DNA from: Clostridiales bacterium
Lineage (GTDB): Bacteria > Bacillota > Clostridia > Saccharofermentanales > Saccharofermentanaceae
Length of the DNA stretch: 64,000 nt
Direction of reading: 5' to 3'
Assembly (NCBI GenBank): GCA_017428545.1
Contig: JAFRQR010000035.1
Location: 1-64,000 of the forward strand
The notes beneath the pieces were generated by a model, which did no database searches, was not told the DNA's origin, and saw only the letters and a program-made list of their open reading frames with translations. Made by a program: the position numbers and the translations under genes. This document shows positions 37,890 to 47,021 of this stretch, piece by piece (position 1 is the stretch's first letter; each line of letters begins with the position of its first letter).

Positions 37890-39565
37890 CCCTTTTTTCT
37901 TGCATATAGCACGGCAAGTAAAATAAACGAAAGACCGCTGATCCATCCGCCCGCTGCACTTCCCGGTGCAGTGTAGTGCAGGTGGATCACATAGTTTCCG
38001 GCGGTTACATCTGCGCAGAGCCAGGCGTCGCGGTAAGCGCGCACAGGTGTTTTTTCTCCGTTCAGGTAGAGTGACCAGCCCTTTTCGTACGGGATATTCG
38101 AAAGCAGTGTCGAGTCGTAAGCAACGAGTCCGTCTGCAGTGATCCCGTCAGAGTCTTTTTCCATGGCGGTGATCCCGAAGTTGGCGGCCGCCGTATACCG
38201 GTTCCAGTTAAAGGAATTCAGGTATCCGAATTTCACGGAAGCATTCACAAGATCTCCGGAACTCGGGGAGACGAACTTCAGGGTAAGTGTCTGGCCGACA
38301 TTATATGTACCGAGGTTGATAAGGACCGTGTCCTTATTTTCGGAAACTGTGGTGATGTAGCGGCCATCGACATATACATCGGCCGCATGGGTCCGAGACG
38401 GCGTAGTCAGGGCACAGTACAAAGGATCCATGAACAGCGTGGACATCGTGCAGGTGAAAGTCTGCGTGTCCAGATGAAGGGGTCCTTCCGCAGCTGTTTC
38501 CTGAAACGGCGTGATCGAAAGAGACGGCCAGAGGGTATAGAACCACTCGTTATAGAACTCGAAAAGAGAAGGATAAGAAGAGGCGTTTCCGACCGGGATC
38601 ACTGCATTTGCGGGATCCTCGGGAGAAAGCTCTCCGGAAGTGGAAGTGCTTTGACGCGCGACGACAAAAAGCGAGGGGGAAGTGTGAAGAAGAAGTTCCA
38701 TCGCCTCGCAGGAAAAGGTCACATCGGTCCGGTATTTATTCGTATCGTTCCCCAGTTCCCGCAGAAAAGCAGAAGACGGTTCGCCTTTCACGGCGTAAGG
38801 GAACTGCAGGAACTGCGGGAGCAGAACGAAGGCACAAAGGCCAAAGGCCAAAAGGGACTGAAGGGACGTCTTTCCCAAGATCCCGGATCTTCTCGTAAAA
38901 AGGAGGAATATCAGTAAAAGAGGGATCACGATCAGGTCCCATGCGGCACTTGCGGTCAGGCAGAAAATCAGGCTGAAAATATAGGTCAGAGACAGTTTGG
39001 TCTCTTTATTCCTGTGCCGGTTCAAAAGGCACAACAGTACGAGCGGGAAGAAGAAAAGCGTATCGGCGACCGGGAAACGCAGAAGCAGGCAAAAAAGAAA
39101 ACCGGTTCCGGAATAAAGTATTCCGGGAAGACCGTAAACGAGAAGTTTTCTTTCTTTATCTTTTCGGAAGACGGCGATCAGATGCGAAAAGAACGCGCCC
39201 GAAAGAGCAAGACGGAGGGCATCGAGGATGACCAGTGCCTGGGGATGGACGGATACGGGCAGAAGAGATACGGGGTAGGTAAGGATGCCGCCGAAGCCCT
39301 TCAGATAAATGCGGAAAATGCTCGTTCCCATGCCGTCATCGAAGGTATAGCTTCCGAAATCCGCGCGAAGAAAACGGGCGCGGAAGACTTTCAGGGCGGA
39401 CAGTTCTCCCAGACCGTATCCGAAGGGATTGATCTCATAGATGCCCGTCAATATAAAAACGGCGAGCCAGAGGGTAAAGCAAAATGAACCGCAGAGAAAC
39501 GGTCGCGAGAAGGATCTGCCGGATCCGGCCTTAGTCTTTTTTCCGATAGTGCTTTTGCCGCTCAT
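37820..39565 (-). CDS. YfhO-like polytopic membrane protein
   Basis: A 581-residue protein with about eight or more membrane helices in the first 240 residues, a large extracytoplasmic domain (about residues 260-545) and a final helix before a Ser/Glu-rich tail. The layout and segments such as FGYGLGELSALKVFRARF and NIPYEKGWSLYLNGEKTPVRAY match the YfhO family, implicated in decorating teichoic acids or other surface glycopolymers. AAAGGAA precedes the ATG. The 3' end overlaps the convergent dehydrogenase gene by 70 bases. Confidence 0.78.
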   Translation of the reverse strand: MSGKSTIGKKTKAGSGRSFSRPFLCGSFCFTLWLAVFILTGIYEINPFGYGLGELSALKVFRARFLRADFGSYTFDDGMGTSIFRIYLKGFGGILTYPVSLLPVSVHPQALVILDALRLALSGAFFSHLIAVFRKDKERKLLVYGLPGILYSGTGFLFCLLLRFPVADTLFFFPLVLLCLLNRHRNKETKLSLTYIFSLIFCLTASAAWDLIVIPLLLIFLLFTRRSGILGKTSLQSLLAFGLCAFVLLPQFLQFPYAVKGEPSSAFLRELGNDTNKYRTDVTFSCEAMELLLHTSPSLFVVARQSTSTSGELSPEDPANAVIPVGNASSYPSLFEFYNEWFYTLWPSLSITPFQETAAEGPLHLDTQTFTCTMSTLFMDPLYCALTTPSRTHAADVYVDGRYITTVSENKDTVLINLGTYNVGQTLTLKFVSPSSGDLVNASVKFGYLNSFNWNRYTAAANFGITAMEKDSDGITADGLVAYDSTLLSNIPYEKGWSLYLNGEKTPVRAYRDAWLCADVTAGNYVIHLHYTAPGSAAGGWISGLSFILLAVLYARKKGHSSSSSEDPDTTSSSGAFSKSL

Positions 39566-39770
39566 AGAGTTCCTTTCGGTTTCGCCGGTAAGTACAAAGA
39601 AGCCTTTACTTCAACTTGCCCTGACCCTCATGATAACACACGGCAAGTTGAAATACTCTGTAAAATCTGTTATATTCGTCATTAATTACTTACTATAAAA
39701 CGTTTGAGCACAGTTTAAGCCGAAGCCTTGAAAAAGACATCTTCGGAATACAGGAAGGAAAGGAACGAAC

Positions 39771-41114
39771 GTGCCTGAAGACAGTATAGGTCGAATTATT
39801 CTTGACCTGGTCATAGTTTTTATTTTCATTCTCATTAACGCCTTTTTCTCGGCTGCGGAAATGGCGGTGATTTCTCTTAATGACGCAAAGATCAAAAAAC
39901 AGGCGGAAGACGGCGACAAGAAGTCGAAAAGAGTTCTCCGCTTTATCGAAAATCCCGCATCTTTTCTGGCGACGATCCAGGTCGGCGTAACGCTCGCAGG
40001 ATTTTTGGCCAGTGCTTTTGCCGCAAACAGATTTACGGGAAGACTAACCGCATGGCTCGATCCGGACGGAAAATATTCTTTCCTCGGAACAGTGTGCACG
40101 GTCATCGTCACGCTTATCCTTTCTTATTTCTCGCTGGTACTCGGTGAACTCGTTCCGAAGCGTATCGCCCAGAACAACGCAGAGAAGCTGGCTTTCCATT
40201 CCTCGTCGATCGTCCGCACTTTTGGCACGATCATGAAGCCGTTCGTCCGCTTCCTGACGATCTCGACAAATGCAGTCCTCAGACTTCTTCACATCGATCC
40301 GGAGGTCAAAGAGACCAATGTCACCGAGGAAGAGATCCGTATGCTCGTAGATGTCGGATCTGAGGAAGGATCTATCGAGGATTCCGAAAAGCAGATGATC
40401 CAGAATATCTTCGAGTTCAACGACAAGGATGTCGCGGAGATCATGACCCACAGAAAACAGGTCGTGGCACTTCCGATCGATTCGACTTACGAAGAGGTCA
40501 TGGATGTGGCCACAAACGAGAAGTACACACGTATCCCGGTCTATAAAGAGACCATCGACGAGATCGTCGGTATCCTCCACATCAAGGATCTTCTCGGAGT
40601 TTCCAACGAAGATGGCGGGTTTTCTCTGGAAAAGATCATGAGACCGCCGCTTTTCGTGCATGAAACAAAGAAGATCTCGGACCTTTTCCATGAGATGAAA
40701 AAGGGTAAGATGCAGCTGGCCGTTATCGTTGACGAATACGGCGGAACAATGGGTATTGCGACGATCGAAGACATGCTCGAGGAGATCGTCGGTAACATCA
40801 CGGACGAGTTTGACGAGGAAGAGCAGGAACTTCTGAACATGAATGACGGCGGATTCCTCGTGCGTGGCGATATGACGCTCAGCGACCTCGAAGAAGCGAT
40901 CGGCGTGGATCTCGTCAGCGAGGACTATGATACCATCGCAGGCCTGACATTAAGCCTTCTTGACCGTGTGCCGGATCATGGCGAAACTCCTGAAGTACAG
41001 TACAAAAACCTGAAGATCAAGGTCATTCAGGTCGAGGAAAACTGGATCTCGAAACTTCTCCTTCACGTTATCCCGGAAGAACCGGATGAGGAAGAAAAAG
41101 AAGACGAAGAGTGA
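39771..41114 (+). CDS. CNNM/CorC (hemolysin-C-type) transporter-like protein
   Basis: A 447-residue membrane protein. The DUF21/CNNM domain with about four helices spans residues 8-190 (AFFSAAEMAVISLN, LGELVPKRIA). A pair of CBS domains spans residues 215-340 (VAEIMTHRKQVVALP, VIVDEYGGTMGIATIEDMLEEIVG), followed by a CorC/HlyC domain and an acidic tail. The family is linked to magnesium or cobalt transport; hemolysin naming is historical. The GTG start at 39771 follows AGGAAAGGAA. Confidence 0.92.
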   Translation: MPEDSIGRIILDLVIVFIFILINAFFSAAEMAVISLNDAKIKKQAEDGDKKSKRVLRFIENPASFLATIQVGVTLAGFLASAFAANRFTGRLTAWLDPDGKYSFLGTVCTVIVTLILSYFSLVLGELVPKRIAQNNAEKLAFHSSSIVRTFGTIMKPFVRFLTISTNAVLRLLHIDPEVKETNVTEEEIRMLVDVGSEEGSIEDSEKQMIQNIFEFNDKDVAEIMTHRKQVVALPIDSTYEEVMDVATNEKYTRIPVYKETIDEIVGILHIKDLLGVSNEDGGFSLEKIMRPPLFVHETKKISDLFHEMKKGKMQLAVIVDEYGGTMGIATIEDMLEEIVGNITDEFDEEEQELLNMNDGGFLVRGDMTLSDLEEAIGVDLVSEDYDTIAGLTLSLLDRVPDHGETPEVQYKNLKIKVIQVEENWISKLLLHVIPEEPDEEEKEDEE

Positions 41115-41138
41115 TCTGCAAAGATCTGTCCTAAGGGA

Positions 41139-41984
41139 TCAGGCAGCAAGAGCAAAGTAAAGAATAACCACGACTCCGAGGAGGATACGGTAGTAACCGA
41201 ACACCTTGTAGTCGTGTTTTTTTACGAAGTTCATGAGTGCGCGGATCACGACGAGAGAAACGAGGAACGCGATCGCACAGCCCACTAAGAGAGTGATGAT
41301 CTCCGTCGAAGTAAAGTCAAATCCGAACTTTAAGATCTTAATGAAGCTTAAGCCGAACATGACAGGGACTGCCATGAAGAATGTAAATTCTGCAGCGGTC
41401 GTTCTGTTGATGCCGATCGAAAGAGATCCGATGATGGTCGAGCCGGAGCGGGAAGTTCCCGGAATGATGGACAGACACTGGAAAAGGCCGATGATGAAAG
41501 CATCTTTGAACGAAAGATCATCCACGGACTCGACGCGCGGGAGTTTGTTCTTTCTGCTGCTCTCGACCAGAATAAGGATCAGGCCGTAAGCCGCAAGTGC
41601 TGCGCCGATCACATAAGGTGTCTGAAGATGTGCTTCGACATAGTCATCGAAAAGCATGGTGACGATAAAGCCCGGGATGCAGGCAACCACGACTTTGAAC
41701 CACATCATGAAAATGTCTTTTTTGATGTAACATTTTTTCTTTTCCATGCCCGGCTGTTCGCCGTAACCGAAAGGCCAAAGACGTTTCCAGAAAGAGACAA
41801 CGACAGCCATGATCGCGCCGAGCTGGATCAGGATAAAAAACATATTCTTGAACTCTTCACTCTGAGCCATCGGTATGATCTCGTCGATGAGGAGCATGTG
41901 TGCTGTCGAGCTGACCGGAAGCCACTCGGTAATACCCTCGACGATGCCGATGATGATGAGTTTTGTCCATTCGAATACTGTCAT
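41139..41984 (-). CDS. uppP: Undecaprenyl-diphosphatase UppP (BacA)
   Basis: This integral membrane phosphatase recycles undecaprenyl pyrophosphate to the lipid carrier used for wall synthesis, and gives basal bacitracin resistance. Both family motifs are present: EGITEWLPVSSTAHMLL near residue 16 and PGTSRSGSTIIGS near residue 165. The length of 281 residues is normal. The start at 41984 (MTVFEWTK) is chosen for AAAGGTGGA six bases upstream; the frame stays open 35 codons further but without signal. Confidence 0.95.
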   Translation of the reverse strand: MTVFEWTKLIIIGIVEGITEWLPVSSTAHMLLIDEIIPMAQSEEFKNMFFILIQLGAIMAVVVSFWKRLWPFGYGEQPGMEKKKCYIKKDIFMMWFKVVVACIPGFIVTMLFDDYVEAHLQTPYVIGAALAAYGLILILVESSRKNKLPRVESVDDLSFKDAFIIGLFQCLSIIPGTSRSGSTIIGSLSIGINRTTAAEFTFFMAVPVMFGLSFIKILKFGFDFTSTEIITLLVGCAIAFLVSLVVIRALMNFVKKHDYKVFGYYRILLGVVVILYFALAA

Positions 41985-42108
41985 TTTACGTCCACCTTTG
42001 GTAATATGGTTTCCAGTATAGCACATAAGGACAAGCCCTGAACGGGCATATATGGTCGAAACGCCGCAGGAGCGGGAGTTTCCGCGCATTGTCAGGGTTA
42101 AGGAGAAT

Positions 42109-42978
42109 ATGGAAAAAGAAAGAAGAAAACTTCATCCGAGATTTAAATACGCCGTCCTTTTTCTGGCGCTTTTCATGGTGGAGGTGCTGATTGCACTCTT
42201 TGCCCGCGGCGCTGTACGTGCCTATCTCGGCGATGTGATCGTCATCCCGGCGCTCTACTTTTTCCTTCGTGCCGTGTTTTTCCCGAAGGATAAGATCTTT
42301 TCGATCTACGTACTTCCTTTCCTCTGCTATTTCGCCGGCTGGTTCGCCGAAGTCCTCCAGGCTCTTTCCGTGCCAAAAGCACTTGGGCTTTCGGCTTCTT
42401 CTTTCCCTGGCGTACTTCTCGGCGGGACTTACGACCACAAAGACGGGCTGTGCTATTTTCTGGGACTTCTTCTGATCGGGCTGTTCCTGGCCCTTGAGAC
42501 GCACTGGAAGGATGACCGCCGCTGGTTCTATCCGATCGCCGTATTTCTTCACTGGACCTGGGGATATATCCAGACATCGGTCGGATTTTTCGTTTATCTT
42601 TGGTTTTTTAAGTGTAAGCACACATACTATCACGGTGTGGTCAGGACCGTCTGGCCGAAGACTTCCGCGGTATCCTTAGGCATGTTCATCTTTACTCCGA
42701 GAGAACCTTCGGAAGATGACCAGAGCGACCGCGCGAAAAGGATCCGTGCCTATAACGAACGAGTCGCGGTCCATGAATACGGCCACACGTTCCAGTCCCT
42801 TTTGCTCGGACCCCTTTATTTTCTTGTGATCGGAATTCCGTCGATCTTCTGGGCAAGCAGCAAAAAATGCCAGAAATTCCGAAAAGAAAAGAACGTCCCT
42901 TATTCAAAGCTTTACTGTGAAAAATGGGCTTCCAAGTGGGGCGAGAAAGTCTCCAAAGAAGAAGCAGACTGGACCTGA
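42109..42978 (+). CDS. DUF2809-like membrane domain fused to an HEYGH-containing domain
   Basis: A 289-residue protein. The first 125 residues contain about four hydrophobic segments and fit the DUF2809 pattern (YFFLRAVFFPKDKIF, CYFAGWFAEVLQAL). The C-terminal part holds HEYGHTFQSLLLGPLYF, which carries the HExxH pattern of zinc metalloproteases, followed by GIPSIFWA. Proteolytic activity is not shown by sequence alone. AAGGAG sits only three bases before the ATG at 42109; an upstream ATG at 42052 is an alternative. It is divergent from uppP. Confidence 0.65.
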   Translation: MEKERRKLHPRFKYAVLFLALFMVEVLIALFARGAVRAYLGDVIVIPALYFFLRAVFFPKDKIFSIYVLPFLCYFAGWFAEVLQALSVPKALGLSASSFPGVLLGGTYDHKDGLCYFLGLLLIGLFLALETHWKDDRRWFYPIAVFLHWTWGYIQTSVGFFVYLWFFKCKHTYYHGVVRTVWPKTSAVSLGMFIFTPREPSEDDQSDRAKRIRAYNERVAVHEYGHTFQSLLLGPLYFLVIGIPSIFWASSKKCQKFRKEKNVPYSKLYCEKWASKWGEKVSKEEADWT

Positions 42979-43163
42979 TCAGAAAACAGATCTCCTCATA
43001 TATTGAACCGATGTTTGAAGATGGATCCCACGCTCACTGCACGGGATAACGAAAAAGTCCGAAAACACGCACATTTTTGTGCATTTTACGGATATAAATC
43101 CACGGTGCTTTTGCTGTATTATAACCACATAAAATTCCACACATATTTCGGGGAGGCGCCACC

Positions 43164-44705
43164 ATGCAGAATGAAATGATCCTTATCCTGGATTTCGGAG
43201 GCCAGTACAACCAGCTCATCGCAAGAAGAGTACGTGACTTAAGTGTTTACTGCGAAGTTCATCCGTACAACATGCCGATCGAAAAGATCCGCGAAATGAA
43301 TCCGAAGGGTATCATCTTCACCGGTGGCCCGAGCAATGTCACAGATGACGACGCACCGAGATGCAGTAAGGAAATCTTTGAACTGGGTATTCCGGTACTT
43401 GGAATCTGCTACGGCGCCCAGCTCATGAATTATCTTCTCGGCGGTAAAGTCGCAACGGCTCCGGTCCGTGAATACGGTCACACCGAAGTCGATGTCAATA
43501 ATGAGACAGCACTTTTCAAACATGTATCCAGTAAGACAGTCTGCTGGATGAGCCACACTGTCTATATCGCGGAAGCCGCTCCGGGATTCACTGTTACGGC
43601 AACCACGAAGGCCTGCCCGGTCGCTGCCGCACAGAATGTGGAGAAGGGCCTTTACTGCGTGCAGTTCCACCCGGAAGTATCCCATACCGTTGAAGGAAAT
43701 AAGATGCTCGAGAACTTCTTAAAGCGCGTCTGCAAATGCGCTTGTGACTGGAAGATGGATTCTTTCGTCGAGACATCTATCAAAGAGATCCGTGAAAAAG
43801 TCGGATCCGGTAAAGTCCTCTGCGCACTTTCCGGCGGTGTTGACTCTTCTGTTGCTGCCGTTCTTCTTTCTAAGGCAGTCGGTAAGCAGCTCACCTGCGT
43901 ATTCGTTGACCACGGTCTTCTCAGAAAGAACGAGGGCGATGAGGTTGAAGCAGTATTCGGTCCGGAGGGCCCTTATGACCTTAACTTCATCCGCGTAAAT
44001 GCCCAGGAGCGCTTCTACAGTAAGCTCGCCGGTGTGGAAGAACCGGAGAAGAAGAGAAAGATCATCGGTGAGGAATTCATCCGCGTATTCGAAGAAGAAG
44101 CAAAGAAGATCGGTGCGGTCGACTTCCTCGTCCAGGGCACCATCTATCCGGACGTTATTGAATCCGGCCTCGGTAAAAGCGCCGTCATCAAGTCCCACCA
44201 TAACGTCGGTGGTCTTCCGGACTGCGTCGATTTCAAAGAGATCATCGAGCCGCTGCGTCTGCTCTTTAAGGATGAAGTAAGAAGAGCAGGACTTGAACTG
44301 GGTATCCCGGAGAACCTTGTTTTCCGTCAGCCGTTCCCGGGTCCGGGTCTTGCGATCCGTATCATTGGTGAAGTCACTGCCGAGAAGGTCCGTCTCGTAC
44401 AGGATGCCGATGCGATCTTCCGCCAGGAGATGGCAAAGGCCGGTCTCGACAGAAATGCGAACCAGTACTTCGCAGCCCTCACCAACATGCGCTCCGTCGG
44501 CTGCATGGGCGATGAAAGAACTTATGATTATGCCTGCGTCATCCGTGCGGTCACCACGACCGACTTCATGACAGCCGAGTTTGCCGAGCTCCCGTGGAGC
44601 CTCATCGGAAGAGTTTCCTCCCGAATCGTCAACGAGGTCAAGGGCATCAACCGAGTCCTCTATGACTGCACCGGGAAGCCACCGGCCACGATCGAACTCG
44701 AATAA
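43164..44705 (+). CDS. guaA: GMP synthase (glutamine-hydrolysing)
   Basis: GuaA converts XMP to GMP using glutamine and ATP. The N-terminal class I amidotransferase has Cys in [10 protein letters not shown] and His/Glu in QFHPEVSHT. The ATP-pyrophosphatase P-loop [11 protein letters not shown] follows near residue 230. The C-terminal dimerisation domain ends in [11 protein letters not shown]. The length of 513 residues is normal. GGGGAGG precedes the ATG. The last four codons and the stop are part of the direct repeat that bounds the downstream integrative element, which leaves the gene intact. Confidence 0.97.
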   Translation: MQNEMILILDFGGQYNQLIARRVRDLSVYCEVHPYNMPIEKIREMNPKGIIFTGGPSNVTDDDAPRCSKEIFELGIPVLGICYGAQLMNYLLGGKVATAPVREYGHTEVDVNNETALFKHVSSKTVCWMSHTVYIAEAAPGFTVTATTKACPVAAAQNVEKGLYCVQFHPEVSHTVEGNKMLENFLKRVCKCACDWKMDSFVETSIKEIREKVGSGKVLCALSGGVDSSVAAVLLSKAVGKQLTCVFVDHGLLRKNEGDEVEAVFGPEGPYDLNFIRVNAQERFYSKLAGVEEPEKKRKIIGEEFIRVFEEEAKKIGAVDFLVQGTIYPDVIESGLGKSAVIKSHHNVGGLPDCVDFKEIIEPLRLLFKDEVRRAGLELGIPENLVFRQPFPGPGLAIRIIGEVTAEKVRLVQDADAIFRQEMAKAGLDRNANQYFAALTNMRSVGCMGDERTYDYACVIRAVTTTDFMTAEFAELPWSLIGRVSSRIVNEVKGINRVLYDCTGKPPATIELE

Positions 44706-44712
44706 TGAAAAA
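44691..44712. repeat. Left attachment repeat (att) at the 3' end of guaA
   Basis: A 22-bp sequence beginning ATCGAACTCG and covering the last guaA codons, the TAA and seven following bases recurs exactly at 60442-60463. Similarity continues beyond it through a terminator of the same shape and a CAACA-rich stretch. The 3' end of guaA is a known integration site for tyrosine-recombinase elements. Confidence 0.85.
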
Positions 44713-44717
44713 TCGCT

Positions 44718-44748
44718 GAAAGCCCCTGAAAACAGGGGCTTTCGTTTT
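44718..44748 (+). terminator. guaA terminator (left copy)
   Basis: An 11-bp stem (GAAAGCCCCTG against CAGGGGCTTTC) with an AAAA loop is followed by GTTTTTC. Its counterpart at 60469-60499 differs by paired changes that keep the stem. Confidence 0.9.
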
Positions 44749-44782
44749 TCTTCGCCAACATTTCGCCAACAAAATACGGCTA

Positions 44783-45727
44783 TCAGACAAATCGAATCTG
44801 CTTCCAATCCTCGATCTTCATCTTATAAGCAGACTCGAAGTTTTTATATTCCCAATCCAGATGTGAATCTTTGTTCAGTACAAAACTCTGTACTTCATTA
44901 ATATGCTTCTGGAATCCGGAGAACGGTGAGTATCTTAGAACATACGAGATCATTGTTCCTTCAGAAGATACAAATGCAGACGGGGATATCTCCTGGCGGC
45001 AGTATTTAGAAATAGAATTTAGGCCGCTCAGAAAGTTTGCGAAAGCCGTTTGGACATCCGTATTGGCATCAATAATCTGACTTGCGGGGAATTGTAACAT
45101 GATCCCGCCATCTCCTGCTCCGAAACTGACATGATCAGCTTTGATACGAATGCCCAGTTCGGTTAACACGCGAATAGAAGCCATGAAATCCGCCATATTA
45201 TCAAATTTGGACTTGGCACCGTTCTTTTTCAATAAAGATACATATATACTGTTCAGTTCAGCAAGCTGCTGATCCAGATATGCATTAATATCCATAGGGA
45301 ACTGAGCTTTCCAGACATTATACTGCTGTAAAGATGCCTCATCGGTAACAGTGTTATTCTTTACAGATGCCCAGCTGCAAAGGTATCCCAGCAGTTTTGC
45401 ATTCTCGCTGTCATCACAGTCAAAAGAAAGATTGATCTTGTTTCCCGTCCGTTCAACAGACATGTTTTTTGTTTCTTCTAAATAGAATAGAACCTGCATG
45501 ATATCTTCTTCAGTCTGAATATCTATATCTGACAGAGCGGACATGTCCACGTTTAGGGCAAGGGCGATCTTCTGGCGGATATCTGCCTTCGGAGCCATCT
45601 CGTTTGTTTCATATTTTCTGATTCTTGAATTTGCTGTGGTTCTGGAAAAGCCCACCATTTCACCAAGTTTGGTCTGTGTTAATCCTCGTAAAACGCGGTA
45701 TTTCTTGATTTTATCGCCAAGATTCAT
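44783..45727 (-). CDS. Element repressor with N-terminal HTH (Cro/CI family)
   Basis: A 314-residue protein. Residues 4-60 form an XRE-type helix-turn-helix (IKKYRVLRGLTQTKLGEMVGFSR). The remaining 250 residues are an unrecognised, probably ligand-binding or oligomerisation domain without a LexA-type protease motif. The ATG at 45727 has GGAGG six bases upstream. It is the first gene inside the left end and diverges from the excisionase-like gene across a region with matching operator half-sites, so it probably controls excision. Confidence 0.75.
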   Translation of the reverse strand: MNLGDKIKKYRVLRGLTQTKLGEMVGFSRTTANSRIRKYETNEMAPKADIRQKIALALNVDMSALSDIDIQTEEDIMQVLFYLEETKNMSVERTGNKINLSFDCDDSENAKLLGYLCSWASVKNNTVTDEASLQQYNVWKAQFPMDINAYLDQQLAELNSIYVSLLKKNGAKSKFDNMADFMASIRVLTELGIRIKADHVSFGAGDGGIMLQFPASQIIDANTDVQTAFANFLSGLNSISKYCRQEISPSAFVSSEGTMISYVLRYSPFSGFQKHINEVQSFVLNKDSHLDWEYKNFESAYKMKIEDWKQIRFV

Positions 45728-45748
45728 AGTAGCCTCCCATGGTCGATG

Positions 45749-45865
45749 ATATCGGTTGATGTGTCCATTATACCACAATCAAGCGAAAAATATATACAAA
45801 ATCGAAAAAATAGTAATAAAAATATGGCGAATACTATTGACAACCGATATATACCGATGTAAGAT
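45749..45865. promoter_or_regulatory. Divergent promoters and operator pair between repressor and xis-like gene
   Basis: Rightward promoter: TTGACA at 45837-45842, 17-base spacer, TAAGAT at 45860-45865. Leftward promoter: TGGTATAAT with its -10 complement at 45767-45772. ATATCGGTTG (45749-45758) and its exact reverse complement CAACCGATAT (45841-45850) place one copy just after the leftward start point and one inside the rightward spacer. A further ACCGAT lies at 45853-45858. This is the arrangement expected for a repressor controlling both directions. Confidence 0.6.
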
Positions 45866-45926
45866 ACAATCAACATAAAATTATGGCTATCCAAAAACAA
45901 AATAATCATGAAAGGAGGATGAAACC

Positions 45927-46127
45927 ATGAAAGACGAAAATAAATCGCTATTTGTAGGTGTGGATACGGTCCAGAGAGATCTTGGAGTATCAAGGGCAAA
46001 AGCATATGAAGTGATCCGGGAACTGAATCATCAGTTGAAGGAACAGTATCCTAGGGCAATCGTTGTTGCCGGAAAGGTCAATCGAAAATGGTACGAAGAA
46101 GCACTTATATTTTCATCAAAAGAATAG
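45927..46127 (+). CDS. Excisionase-like small DNA-binding protein
   Basis: A 66-residue protein with a helix-turn-helix (VDTVQRDLGVSRAKAYEVIR) and a short basic C-terminal part ending in a WYEEA motif. It resembles the small MerR/excisionase-type proteins of integrative elements. AAAGGAGG precedes the ATG. Its position between repressor and integrase supports a role in excision control. Direct function is inferred. Confidence 0.65.
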   Translation: MKDENKSLFVGVDTVQRDLGVSRAKAYEVIRELNHQLKEQYPRAIVVAGKVNRKWYEEALIFSSKE

Positions 46128-46233
46128 AGCCTCCCTGAAGAGAGGCCCCTACGCACCAAAGGCACGTAACTAATTCGCACCTAGATTATATTGCCTTTCT
46201 GCGTAATTATCAAGAAAGTGAGGTAATTAACCT
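46128..46233 (+). other. Structured leader before the DUF6291-like gene
   Basis: ACGCACCAAAGGCA (46151-46164) can pair with TGCCTTTCTGCGT (46192-46204), and a smaller hairpin GCCTC..GAGGC lies just before it (46133-46147). No T-tract follows. It may be a cis-acting RNA or an attenuator of the downstream operon. Confidence 0.35.
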
Positions 46234-47019
46234 ATGGAAACAGAAATGAAATCATTTGTATTTTACTCCTCATGGAGAAGCTATTTTAAGCTAATGGAAG
46301 ACCCGGTTCTGGTAACAGAACTACTTAATGCAATCCTTGACCTTGCAGAGGGAGTGGAACCTCAGGTTACCAGTTCAAGAGTTAAGATTGCATTCGATGC
46401 CATCAAGCCGGTTATGGACGCGAATATGGCAGCATATCAGGAACGGTGTGAGAAGAACAAGACTGCCGCCAAGAAGCGGTGGTCAGTTTCGCATGCAGAT
46501 GCAATGCAAATGGATGCGAACGGAATGCAAACGGATGCGAATGCATTGCATTTGGATGGTGATAATGAAAATGACAATGACAATGATAATGACAATGGTA
46601 ATGATAATGGTAATGGAAATGATAATACCAGTATAGTTGTCATGGCATGCCCAACAGTTGCTATTGGTATTCCTACAAAGGAAGAAGTGATCAAAGCTGC
46701 AAAAGCTAGAAAACTTTCTTTTTCAGATGAGGAAGCAGAGAGATTTATCCGGTATTACTATGTTGACCGTGGCGGATGTATCAATGGGGAACCTATCAGG
46801 AACTGGAAAAGTCTTCTTAAAGGCTGGGAAGGACATATGCTGGTAGATCCGAAAGACTACTTTGGGGATATGACTATATGGCAACGAGAAACGATCTATA
46901 CCCTGCCAAAGGAATTGAGGGACCAATATGAATCTGATCAATTGATGTCTGAATCAGGCTATCATATCACAAAAAATACGGCACAGCGGATAGACGATTA
47001 CTTGAAGGTGAGGTGTTGA
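46234..47019 (+). CDS. DUF6291-like protein with Asp/Asn low-complexity linker
   Basis: A 261-residue protein. Residues 3-85 (FVFYSSWRSYFKLMEDP through NKTAAKKRW) resemble the DUF6291-type N-terminus common in phage and integrative-element replication regions. Residues 88-107 contain threefold-related M-Q-x-D-A-N units and residues 109-130 an Asp-Asn-Gly run. The C-terminal 100 residues (EEVIKAAKARKLSFSDEEAERF, GEPIRNWKSLLKGWEGH) resemble the end of phage DnaD/replisome-organiser-like proteins. A replication role is inferred. A RBS for the integrase lies within its 3' end. Confidence 0.6.
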   Translation: METEMKSFVFYSSWRSYFKLMEDPVLVTELLNAILDLAEGVEPQVTSSRVKIAFDAIKPVMDANMAAYQERCEKNKTAAKKRWSVSHADAMQMDANGMQTDANALHLDGDNENDNDNDNDNGNDNGNGNDNTSIVVMACPTVAIGIPTKEEVIKAAKARKLSFSDEEAERFIRYYYVDRGGCINGEPIRNWKSLLKGWEGHMLVDPKDYFGDMTIWQRETIYTLPKELRDQYESDQLMSESGYHITKNTAQRIDDYLKVRC

Positions 47020-47021
47020 GC

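Noticed and set aside
46495..46625. CRISPR-like array
   Set aside because: The repeats are in-frame codon repeats in a gene, without spacers of regular length.
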